A stretch of DNA of 64,000 nt, taken from positions 2,914,001-2,978,000 of the forward strand of contig NZ_CP114599.1 in the NCBI RefSeq assembly GCF_027286305.1, read 5' to 3'. The notes below the pieces were generated by a model. That model saw only the letters and a program-made list of their open reading frames with translations, was not told the origin of the DNA and did no database searches. Below are positions 55,478 to 64,000 of this stretch, one piece after another. The position numbers and the translations under genes were made by a program. The stretch comes from Phenylobacterium sp. NIBR 498073 (lineage in GTDB: Bacteria > Pseudomonadota > Alphaproteobacteria > Caulobacterales > Caulobacteraceae). Each line of letters starts with the position of its first letter. Position 1 is the stretch's first letter.

Positions 55478-56083
55478 GTGTCTCACCTCACGTTCAAGCT
55501 TGCCGCGCTCGCGGCAAGCATGGTCTTGGCCGGACTGTCGCCTGCAGCCACGGCCCAGGCCGCCACCGTCTACAAGGCGACCCTGCTGGGCGCGAACGAG
55601 AACCCGCCGGCCTCCTCCCCCGGCGGCGGCGTCGCTTTCCTCACCATCGACGGCGACCTGATGACGGTCTCCACGACCTTCAGCAACTTGGTCGGCGACG
55701 TGACCGCCGCCCACATCCACTGCTGCGCCGCCGCCCCAGCCAATGTCGGGGTCGCCACCCAGACGCCGAGCTTCCCGGGCTTCCCGACCGGCGTCACCGG
55801 CGGCGCCTACAGCCAGGCCTTCGATCTCGACACCGTCGGGACCTACAATCCGACCTTCGTCACCGCCTATGGCGGCACGGCCCAGGGCGCACGCGCCACG
55901 CTGCTCACCGCGCTCGGCGGCGGGCAGGCCTATTTCAACATCCACACCACCTTCGCGCCGGGCGGCGAGATCCGCGGCCAGTTCGCCCTGATCCCCGAGC
56001 CGGCCAGCTGGGCGCTGATGATCGCCGGCTTCGGCATCGCCGGCCTCGCCATCCGCTGGCGCCGCGCGGTCTTCAGGACCTGA
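55478..56083 (+). CDS. CHRD domain PEP-CTERM protein
   Basis: 201 residues from GTG 55478, after GGAGG. A signal peptide ends AQA near residue 27. The CHRD domain shows YKATLLGANENPPASSPG at its start, TAAHIHCCAAAPANVGV in the middle and FNIHTTFAPGGEIRGQF at the end. IPEPASWALMIAGFGIAGL with a basic tail is a PEP-CTERM anchor. CHRD domains occur in extracellular proteins; function here is unknown. It converges on glpK with only four bases between stops. Confidence 0.88.
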   Translation: MSHLTFKLAALAASMVLAGLSPAATAQAATVYKATLLGANENPPASSPGGGVAFLTIDGDLMTVSTTFSNLVGDVTAAHIHCCAAAPANVGVATQTPSFPGFPTGVTGGAYSQAFDLDTVGTYNPTFVTAYGGTAQGARATLLTALGGGQAYFNIHTTFAPGGEIRGQFALIPEPASWALMIAGFGIAGLAIRWRRAVFRT

Positions 56084-56087
56084 GGCC

Positions 56088-57587
<1,500 letters not shown>

Positions 57588-57653
57588 CGTCCGCACCCGT
57601 CGTTGCTCGCTTGGCGAGCGACTCGCCGCTCGCATGGTCAACCGGTTGTAACC

Positions 57654-58823
57654 ATGTTTTCATCCGCTCCGAGCAGATTCGCAGCGATCGCCGGGGACGC
57701 CAGAGTGAGTGTGGCCGCCAAGACCGATGACCTGCTGAATCTGGCCCGCAGCCGCGCGCCGGCCGATCGGGAGCGCCTGCTCCTGGCCATCGTGGAACTC
57801 TGCGACGCCGGCGAAAGCGCCGCGGGCCTGATGACCTCCAAGCCGATCCAGGGCCTGCTCAATTCGATCTTCATGTCGCTGGTCGTCGAGGCCGAGCGCG
57901 ACATCCGCCGCCGGCTGTCCGAAAAGCTGGCCCAGGCCGACTGGGCGCCCTCGGCCCTGGTCAACGTGCTGGCCCTGGATGACATCGAGATCGCCCGCCC
58001 GGTCATCGCCGGCAGTCCGGTGCTCAAGGACCATGACCTGGTTCGGCTGCTGGTCGAGGCCACGATCGAACATCAGATCGAAGTCGCCCGCCGTCCGAAC
58101 ATCGGCCCGCCCGTCGTCGCCGCCATCCTGCAGCAGAGCGAGCCGGCGGTGCTGACCGCCCTGGCCGGCAATCCCAGCGCCGCCCTGGGCGAGCACGAGC
58201 TCGCCGTCCTGGTCGCCGCCGCCCAACGGATCGCGGCCATGCGCTCGCCGCTGGCCCGCCACCCGGGCATGACCGACGGGCTCGCCCGCCAGCTCTATCT
58301 CTGGGTCGGTCAGGCCCTGCGCCAGTCGCTCGTCGACCGCTTCCGGCTCGACGGGGCCGCGCTCGACGCCGCCCTCGACGCCTCGGTGCGCGAGGCCCAC
58401 GGAGGGGCGGCCCCGGCCGACGCCGCGCCGGCGCCGCGCGACGGCGAGCGCGAGGAGATGGAGCGGCGGCTGGTCGCCAAGCTCGAGGCCGCCGGCCAGC
58501 TGCGGCCGGGCTACCTGCTGCGCGCGCTCAAGGAAGGCCGGCTGACCCTGTTCCTCACCGCCCTGGCGACGCTCGGCCGCTTCGACCGCAACCACGTCCT
58601 ACGGGCGGTGAACTCCGACCGCCCCGAACTGCTCGCCCTGGCCTGCGCGGCCGTCGGCATCGACCGCAGCGTCTTTCCGACCATCCTGGAAATGGTCCGC
58701 GACCTCAACGGCGGCCTCCCCGGCGGCGGCCAGGAAGGCGCCCGCCGGGCCGGCGGCGCCTTCGGTCCGTTCGAGGCTCACATCGCCGGCGCCGCCTTCC
58801 GCCGCGCAGTGAACCCCGGTTGA
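57654..58823 (+). CDS. DUF2336 protein, first copy
   Basis: 389 residues from ATG 57654. All helical with repeated motifs of the type LLNLARSRAPADRERLL, RLLVEATIEHQIEVARRP and VLTALAGNPSA, as in the alphaproteobacterial family DUF2336, whose helical repeats resemble HEAT-type scaffolds. Function is not established. It is 33 bases upstream of NAD kinase on the same strand. A second member of the family lies at 61027. Confidence 0.8.
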   Translation: MFSSAPSRFAAIAGDARVSVAAKTDDLLNLARSRAPADRERLLLAIVELCDAGESAAGLMTSKPIQGLLNSIFMSLVVEAERDIRRRLSEKLAQADWAPSALVNVLALDDIEIARPVIAGSPVLKDHDLVRLLVEATIEHQIEVARRPNIGPPVVAAILQQSEPAVLTALAGNPSAALGEHELAVLVAAAQRIAAMRSPLARHPGMTDGLARQLYLWVGQALRQSLVDRFRLDGAALDAALDASVREAHGGAAPADAAPAPRDGEREEMERRLVAKLEAAGQLRPGYLLRALKEGRLTLFLTALATLGRFDRNHVLRAVNSDRPELLALACAAVGIDRSVFPTILEMVRDLNGGLPGGGQEGARRAGGAFGPFEAHIAGAAFRRAVNPG

Positions 58824-58856
58824 CGGATCGCCCGTTTCACGGACTTTTGCCGGGCC

Positions 58857-59639
58857 ATGTTCAAGCCTGAGCCATTCGTGACCCGTCTCGCTTTCGCGGC
58901 CAGCGACCGCCCCGAGGCCCAGGAGGCCCGGGAGGCGCTCATCGCACGCTACGGCCAGGCCTCGGGGGACGAGGCCCAGGTCATCGTCGCGCTGGGCGGC
59001 GACGGCTTCATGCTGGAAACCCTGCACGAGAACCTCAAGAGCGGCCGGCCGATCTACGGCATGAACCGCGGCTCCGTCGGCTTCCTGATGAACGAGTACA
59101 GCGAGGACGCCTTGCTGGAACGGATCAACGCCGCCGAGCGCGCGGTCATCCACCCGCTGTCGATGGCGGCGATCGACGCCGCCGGCCGCCGGCTGGAGGC
59201 CCTGGCCATCAACGAGGTCTCGCTCCTGCGCCAGACGCGCCAGACCGCCAAGCTGCGCATCTCCATCGACGGCAAGGTGAGGCTGGGCGAGCTGTCCTGC
59301 GACGGCGCGCTGGTGGCCACCCCCGCCGGGTCCACCGCCTACAACCTGTCGGCCCACGGCCCGATCATTCCCCTCGACGCCAAGGTCCTGGCCCTGACCC
59401 CGATCAGCGCCTTCCGCCCGCGGCGCTGGCGCGGCGCCCTGCTGCCCCACACCGCCAAGGTCACCTTCGAGATCCTCGAGGCCGACAAGCGCCCGGTCAG
59501 CGCCGTGGCCGACAACTTCGAAGTCCGCGACGTGGTCGAGGTGCAGATCGCCGAAAACCGCGAAGTGGCCCTACACATGCTGTTCGACGCCGGCCGCAGC
59601 CTCGAGGAACGCGTGCTGGCCGAGCAGTTTTCCGTATGA
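58857..59639 (+). CDS. nadK: NAD kinase
   Basis: 260 residues. GGDG at 47-50 is the ATP-phosphate site; [12 protein letters not shown] and [23 protein letters not shown] are the NAD-binding stretches. It makes NADP from NAD and ATP. It sits directly after the first DUF2336 gene and before the Hpt gene, on the same strand. Confidence 0.95.
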   Translation: MFKPEPFVTRLAFAASDRPEAQEAREALIARYGQASGDEAQVIVALGGDGFMLETLHENLKSGRPIYGMNRGSVGFLMNEYSEDALLERINAAERAVIHPLSMAAIDAAGRRLEALAINEVSLLRQTRQTAKLRISIDGKVRLGELSCDGALVATPAGSTAYNLSAHGPIIPLDAKVLALTPISAFRPRRWRGALLPHTAKVTFEILEADKRPVSAVADNFEVRDVVEVQIAENREVALHMLFDAGRSLEERVLAEQFSV

Positions 59640-59715
59640 TTACCGTAAGTTCCAGGCTCATCCGTTGTTAACGCCTGTCTTCTAGGGTGCCCCACGTTGT
59701 CCTAGGAGGCGCGTA

Positions 59716-60186
59716 GTGAGCCAGCAGAATCCGGTCATCCAGCCCCCCAGCCTTCGCCTGAAGGTCGGCGGTCGGTTCGGCGCGATCGATCCGAGCGCCA
59801 TCGCCAAGGCCGAAGCGGCCCTGAAGAGCCTGTCCGGCAACTTCGCCCAGTGGCTCTCCGAAGAGGTCATCAAGCTCGACGCGGCCCGCCAGCTCGTCCG
59901 CGACGACGGCGTCACCGCCGAGACCATGGAGACCCTCTACCTGCGCGCCCACGACCTGAAGGGCCTGGGCACGACCTACGAATTTCCGCTGATCACCCGC
60001 ATAGGCGCCTCGCTCTGCCGGTTGATCGACGACAAGGACAAGCGCCTGACCGTGTCGCTACCGCTCGTCGACGCGCACATCGACGCCATCAAGGCGGCCG
60101 TCCGCGACAGCATCAAGACCGACGATCATCCGGTCGGCCGCATCCTGATCGAAGAGCTGGAACGCAAGGTCGCCGCGGCGGCCTGA
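59716..60186 (+). CDS. stand-alone Hpt phosphotransfer protein
   Basis: 156 residues from GTG 59716, after GGAGG. The phospho-accepting His79 lies in LRAHDLKGLGTTYEFPLI, the core of Hpt domains. No kinase or receiver domain is attached. Such proteins carry phosphate from a hybrid kinase to response regulators. A hybrid kinase begins 2.2 kb downstream on the same strand; pairing is inference. Confidence 0.85.
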   Translation: MSQQNPVIQPPSLRLKVGGRFGAIDPSAIAKAEAALKSLSGNFAQWLSEEVIKLDAARQLVRDDGVTAETMETLYLRAHDLKGLGTTYEFPLITRIGASLCRLIDDKDKRLTVSLPLVDAHIDAIKAAVRDSIKTDDHPVGRILIEELERKVAAAA

Positions 60187-60204
60187 TCACCGAGGCGCAA
60201 TCGC

Positions 60205-60978
60205 CTACATCACGTTCGCCAGCGGCTCCTCGACCACGCCGTAGCCGGCGTCCGGCGGCAGCACCAGCACCTTGCCGCCCGCGCGATCCTGGATCTGCGG
60301 CTCGACCGTCACCAGGGTCCGCGCCTTGGCCCGGACCACGCAATCGTCGGCGCTGACCGCCTCGGCCAGCAACTGCACGTTCATGCGCGTGGGAAAGATC
60401 ACCTTGCGCTCGCCGGCCTGCGCCAGCCGCAGCACCTCGCTCGGGGCGATCCACTCCGCATCGACAGTCTCGCGCCCGTCGCAGGCCGCCACCTGATCGT
60501 CCGGCGCATCCACGACATAGAACCAGGTGTCGAACCGCTTGGGGGTCAGCGGCGGCGTGATCCATCTTGCAAAAATCGTCAATGCATTCAAATCGATGAC
60601 GACGTTCAGCTCACGCGCGACGTCAAGAAAAGCCAGCTCGCCGCGATCGACCTTCAGACGCACATCCAGCGAGGCGGCCTCTCCGCCGATCGCCGCGCCG
60701 TCGGCCCGCCGGCCCAACAGAATGCCGGCTTCCTCGAACACCTCGCGGATCGCCGCGATCCGCAAGCCCCGCTGCTCGGCGTCGAAGTCAGACCAGCCCA
60801 GCGCCCGCTCGGCCCAGGCCGGGTCATGGTCGCCGGCGTGGCTCTTGCCGCCTGGAAACACCAGCGCCCCGGACGCGAAGTCGATCTGGTGATGGCGCTT
60901 GACCATCAGCACTTCGAAGTCCGGCGCGTCGCGCAGCAGCAGAATCGTCGCGGCCGGCTTGATGTCTTGGCTCGTCAT
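60205..60978 (-). CDS. Nudix hydrolase
   Basis: 257 residues. The Nudix box is recognisable as GLRIAAIREVFEEAGILLG, with the REVFEEAG core, preceded by GALVFPGGK. The family cleaves nucleoside diphosphate derivatives; this long form resembles CoA- or NUDT19-type enzymes. Divergent or convergent neighbours give no extra hint. Confidence 0.87.
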   Translation of the reverse strand: MTSQDIKPAATILLLRDAPDFEVLMVKRHHQIDFASGALVFPGGKSHAGDHDPAWAERALGWSDFDAEQRGLRIAAIREVFEEAGILLGRRADGAAIGGEAASLDVRLKVDRGELAFLDVARELNVVIDLNALTIFARWITPPLTPKRFDTWFYVVDAPDDQVAACDGRETVDAEWIAPSEVLRLAQAGERKVIFPTRMNVQLLAEAVSADDCVVRAKARTLVTVEPQIQDRAGGKVLVLPPDAGYGVVEEPLANVM

Positions 60979-61026
60979 GCCGCCAGCTTGGGAGCCTCTC
61001 CCCCGCCGCGCAAGTGTGACCCTAGG

Positions 61027-62190
61027 TCAGGCGCTGGCCTGTCGCGACTGCGCCTCGGCGTGATAGGCCGCCCGTGCGTCGGCCGACAGCCGGTCCATCT
61101 TGTCGAGCAGGTAGTCGCAGTCCTCGCGGTTGGCGACATCGACCTGGGTCAGGAACCGCTGCAGCATCCGCTCCTGAAAGCGTTCGCGGTCGCGCGCGCC
61201 GCCGTCGAACTCCATCGAGTGGTAGGTATCCACCCCAGCCCGGAACGCCCCGTACAGGCGCGCCGGCATCCCCGCGCGGTCGTAGATCGCCTTCAGTCCG
61301 AGCGGGCCGGCGTCATGGATCATCAACCAGGTCCGGTGATGCGGCACGCTGGCCAGCTCGGCCAGCCCCCACTCCAGGAAGGTCATGTGCCCCTGCGCGA
61401 GCGCCCGCAGCAGCAGCGAGGCGGTCAGCCGCTCGTTCTCGCGCAGGTGGCTGACGAAGGCCTTCACGTCGCTGGTGCGTCCGGCCTGGTCGACCAGGTC
61501 GACGGTCGCGCGCTCCTGCGCGCCCAGCGCGATCTCCAAGGCCAGCTCCGCCGAAATCTCATGACGGTTCAGCAGGTGATCGCGCACCTGGTCGCCGACC
61601 AGGGCGACCAGTTTCTCGGTGACCGCCAGCGGCAGGGCGTCGCGGTAGGCCAACGCCGCCAATACGCGTTCTGAACGCTCGAAGCGCGCCACCGCGGCGT
61701 CCAGGGTCTCCTCGGCGAAATCGGCGTTGTCGTTGGCGCAAGCGGCTTCGACCGCCCCCTCCTCGCCAAGCTCGACGATGGCGCGCGTCACCGTCTTCGA
61801 CACCTGCGGCCGCCGGGCCACCGCCACCTGGCGCAGCGGCCCGCCGACCCGCACGATCTCGACCAGGTCGGCGTCGGTGAACGCCGGCGAAGCGCCGAGG
61901 ATCGGCATGCAGATCCGCTCGACGTCCTGCGCCAGTTGGACCGCGACGTCCCGCGGCACCAATGGCGAGCTCTTCAATGTGACCGACAGCGCCTCACGCA
62001 CCATTTCGGCGGCGTCATGGGCCATCACGCGCAGGATCTCCTGGGCGTGCGCGCGATCCTCCTCGCTGAGCACGGCGGCATCCAGCCGGCGGCAGATCTT
62101 GCGGGCCGCAAAGGCGCGCTCGTCCGGCGTCGCGCCCTTGACCAGCGTGCGGATATCTTCGTCCGTCAGCGCCGCCCGCGTCGTCGCCAT
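61027..62190 (-). CDS. DUF2336 protein, second copy
   Basis: 387 residues, all helical. EARF-like segments such as ERAFAARKICRRLD, DVAVQLAQDVERICMPILG, VGGPLRQVAVARRPQVSKTVTRAIVELGE and AGMPARLYGAFRAGVD fit DUF2336. It differs considerably from the copy at 57654, so the two are old paralogs. It is divergent from the hybrid kinase with 162 bases between starts. Confidence 0.82.
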   Translation of the reverse strand: MATTRAALTDEDIRTLVKGATPDERAFAARKICRRLDAAVLSEEDRAHAQEILRVMAHDAAEMVREALSVTLKSSPLVPRDVAVQLAQDVERICMPILGASPAFTDADLVEIVRVGGPLRQVAVARRPQVSKTVTRAIVELGEEGAVEAACANDNADFAEETLDAAVARFERSERVLAALAYRDALPLAVTEKLVALVGDQVRDHLLNRHEISAELALEIALGAQERATVDLVDQAGRTSDVKAFVSHLRENERLTASLLLRALAQGHMTFLEWGLAELASVPHHRTWLMIHDAGPLGLKAIYDRAGMPARLYGAFRAGVDTYHSMEFDGGARDRERFQERMLQRFLTQVDVANREDCDYLLDKMDRLSADARAAYHAEAQSRQASA

Positions 62191-62352
62191 AGCCCTTGCC
62201 CCAGAAGAGGGCTGAGGCCCCCGCCAAAAGGATAATCTAAGGTTAAGCTTAACGAACGGTTGCCCCTCAATCTGTGGATTTACGATGTCGCGTAACTGAT
62301 CGCGAACCCTGCCGCCGTATGGTTTCCACCAGCCGCCGAGGGAACCCGATTC

Positions 62353-64000
62353 ATGCTGGTCGAGACCGAGAATTCCAAGGCCCGAGGCGGGTCGTCGGTC
62401 ACCCAGCAGGCCCTCGAAACTCAGACGTCGCTGCTGCCCTACGCCCTGACCGTATTCGCGATCAGCCTGCCCATGCTGGTCTGGGCCGGCGCCTACGCTA
62501 GCAACGCCGTCTGGATGACCGGCACCTTCGCGATCTTCGCGATCGCCTGGGGCGTATTCTACGCCGCCGTGAACTGGCTGAAGAAGCCGGAGGCGCTCGC
62601 CGACCTACGAAAGCGCGGCCAGATTCACATTCTCTGCGGCCTGATCTGGGCCGTCGCGGTGGCCCAGATGGCCGCCTTCGGGGACGGTGCGGGCCCGGCC
62701 CGCAGCGAGTTGATGCTGATCTCCGTGGCAGCCGCCGCCATCGTCATCTTCTTCACGGCCCCCTGGTTGCCCAGTCTGCTGATCGTCGGCATGGCCACCG
62801 CCGCCGGGCCGCTCTACTTCCTAATGCGCCATCCGGACGATCAGGCCCTGGCCAAGCTCGCCATGGGCGCCATCGCCCTGGCCCTCGCCCTCGCGATGAT
62901 CCTCAACCGCATCCTGCGCCGCCAGTTCGCGCTCGCCGCCGAGCGCGAGGTGCTGATCGCCGACCGTGACCTGCGCATGGACGAGGCGCGGCGGCTCGCC
63001 CGATCGAAGTCCGACCTCGTCGCCACCCTCAGCCACGAGATCCGCAACGGCCTGACCGGCGTCGCCCACGTGCTCGCCTCGGCGGTCGGCCATAACGGTC
63101 GCGGCGCGCCCTCGCGCGAACAGCTCTCTGCGGCCCTCGACGCCGCCAACGACCTCATCGCGGTGCTCAACACGACGCTCGACTCCGAGACCGCCGAGGC
63201 TGGCCGCCTGGAGGTCGACACCCACGCCTTCGACGCCGTGGCGCTGGTCCGCGACCTGGTGATCCTCAACCGCCCGAACGCCGCCGCCCGCGGGCTCGAG
63301 CTGTCGCTCCACGTCGCCTCCGATCTGGCGGCGATGGAGACCGGCGCGACCATGGCCGACGCGCACCGCGCCCGCCAGATTCTCGCCAACCTGCTCGGCA
63401 ACGCGCTGAAGTTCACCATCCGCGGCCGGGTCGAGGCCCGCGTTGAGCTGGCCGCTTCGGGACGCCTGTCCATCGAGATCGCCGACACCGGGCCGGGTCT
63501 GGCCAAGGAAGAGCTCGAGCAGGCTTTCGAGCCCTTCAACCGCATCGCCCGCACCAGCGCCGGCACCTCGGGCGCGGGCCTTGGCCTGTCGCTCTCACGC
63601 CAGCTGGCCCGCCTGATGGGTGGCGAGTTGTCCGCCCACAGCGCCGTCGGGGTCGGCTCCTGCTTCCGCCTGGAACTGCCCTTCAACGCCGACGCGCTGC
63701 CCGAGCGCGAGCTGGAGGCCCCGATCGAGCTGGCCTCGGCGCTTCCCGAAGCGCGCCAGCGCATGCGCGTGCTGATCGCCGAGGATGACGCCCTCAACGC
63801 GGCCATGCTGCGCGCCGTCATCGAACAGCTCGGCCACCAGGTCGTCCACGCCGTCGACGGCCAGCGCGCCCTGGACCTGGCCCGGGTCTGCGAGTTCGAC
63901 CTGTTGATGATCGACGGGCGAATGCCCAACCTCGACGGCCCGGCCGCCATCGCCGCCATCCGAGAGCTCAACGGCGACAACGCCCAGACGCCGATCGTCG
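62353..64000 (+). CDS. membrane hybrid sensor histidine kinase (3'-truncated by window)
   Basis: 549 residues are in the window. Residues about 27-185 form six transmembrane segments. The phospho-acceptor His228 lies in LSHEIRNGLTGV; the ATP domain has ANLLGNALKF, IADTGPGLA and GAGLGLSLSRQLARLMGG. A receiver domain begins near residue 473 (VLIAEDDALNAAML) with the phospho-acceptor Asp521 in LLMIDGRMPN. It runs off the window end. A hybrid kinase needs an Hpt partner, and one is encoded at 59716. Confidence 0.92.
   Translation, partial: MLVETENSKARGGSSVTQQALETQTSLLPYALTVFAISLPMLVWAGAYASNAVWMTGTFAIFAIAWGVFYAAVNWLKKPEALADLRKRGQIHILCGLIWAVAVAQMAAFGDGAGPARSELMLISVAAAAIVIFFTAPWLPSLLIVGMATAAGPLYFLMRHPDDQALAKLAMGAIALALALAMILNRILRRQFALAAEREVLIADRDLRMDEARRLARSKSDLVATLSHEIRNGLTGVAHVLASAVGHNGRGAPSREQLSAALDAANDLIAVLNTTLDSETAEAGRLEVDTHAFDAVALVRDLVILNRPNAAARGLELSLHVASDLAAMETGATMADAHRARQILANLLGNALKFTIRGRVEARVELAASGRLSIEIADTGPGLAKEELEQAFEPFNRIARTSAGTSGAGLGLSLSRQLARLMGGELSAHSAVGVGSCFRLELPFNADALPERELEAPIELASALPEARQRMRVLIAEDDALNAAMLRAVIEQLGHQVVHAVDGQRALDLARVCEFDLLMIDGRMPNLDGPAAIAAIRELNGDNAQTPIV

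Overview
The window is GC-rich bacterial chromosome from an alphaproteobacterium, most likely a member of the Caulobacterales (Caulobacter/Phenylobacterium type). The pointers are a Usg-family gene, two DUF2336 genes, PEP-CTERM proteins with the PEPxxWAxMIxGFG ending, a KgtP-like permease, and the long rpoB (1356 codons) and rpoC (1397 codons). This placement is inferred from gene content, not from rRNA; no rRNA gene is present.

Region 1 (1-32600) is the ribosomal protein, RNA polymerase and elongation factor zone, nearly all on the minus strand. Read in transcription order it holds trnW-secE-nusG-rplK-rplA, then a four-gene insertion (thiolase, enoyl-CoA hydratase, phosphoesterase, membrane protein), then rplJ-rplL, a plus-strand usg gene, rpoB-rpoC, a zinc-ribbon gene and a plus-strand TonB-like gene, then rpsL-rpsG-fusA-tuf, a GIN-domain (DUF2807) gene, and the S10 operon rpsJ-rplC-rplD-rplB companions through rplV and a truncated rpsC. 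A second tuf copy lies at 31166 behind trnY and trnG. An IS5-family (IS427-type) element sits between the DUF2807 gene and the S10 promoter. An identical copy lies 44.3 kb away behind a cytochrome c gene.

Region 2 (32600-49900) is accessory metabolism and transport: rlmB, a TerC-like protein, an ArsR regulator, PhzF and EamA proteins, metG, a DUF486 protein, a complete polyamine ABC transporter (potFGHI-like), an amidase, a hemerythrin, a KgtP-like dicarboxylate permease, and a guanidinium exporter (gdx/sugE) preceded by a candidate guanidine-II riboswitch. These are followed by trnT, a choice-of-anchor PEP-CTERM protein, a YaiI protein, a lipid-anchored cytochrome c and the second IS copy.

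Region 3 (49850-64000) holds an RND efflux pump with its adaptor, a class II aldolase, a CHRD/PEP-CTERM protein and glpK. After these comes a signalling-looking cluster: a DUF2336 gene, NAD kinase, a stand-alone Hpt phosphotransfer protein, a Nudix hydrolase, a second DUF2336 gene and a membrane hybrid histidine kinase cut by the window end.

The points most worth a second look are the IS junction at a stop codon just upstream of the S10 promoter, the gdx riboswitch, the DUF2336/Hpt/hybrid-kinase cluster, the double cyanovirin-type plus beta-gamma-crystallin secreted protein, and the way unrelated genes break the usual ribosomal and polymerase operons. All statements rest on reading the sequence by eye; no database search was run.
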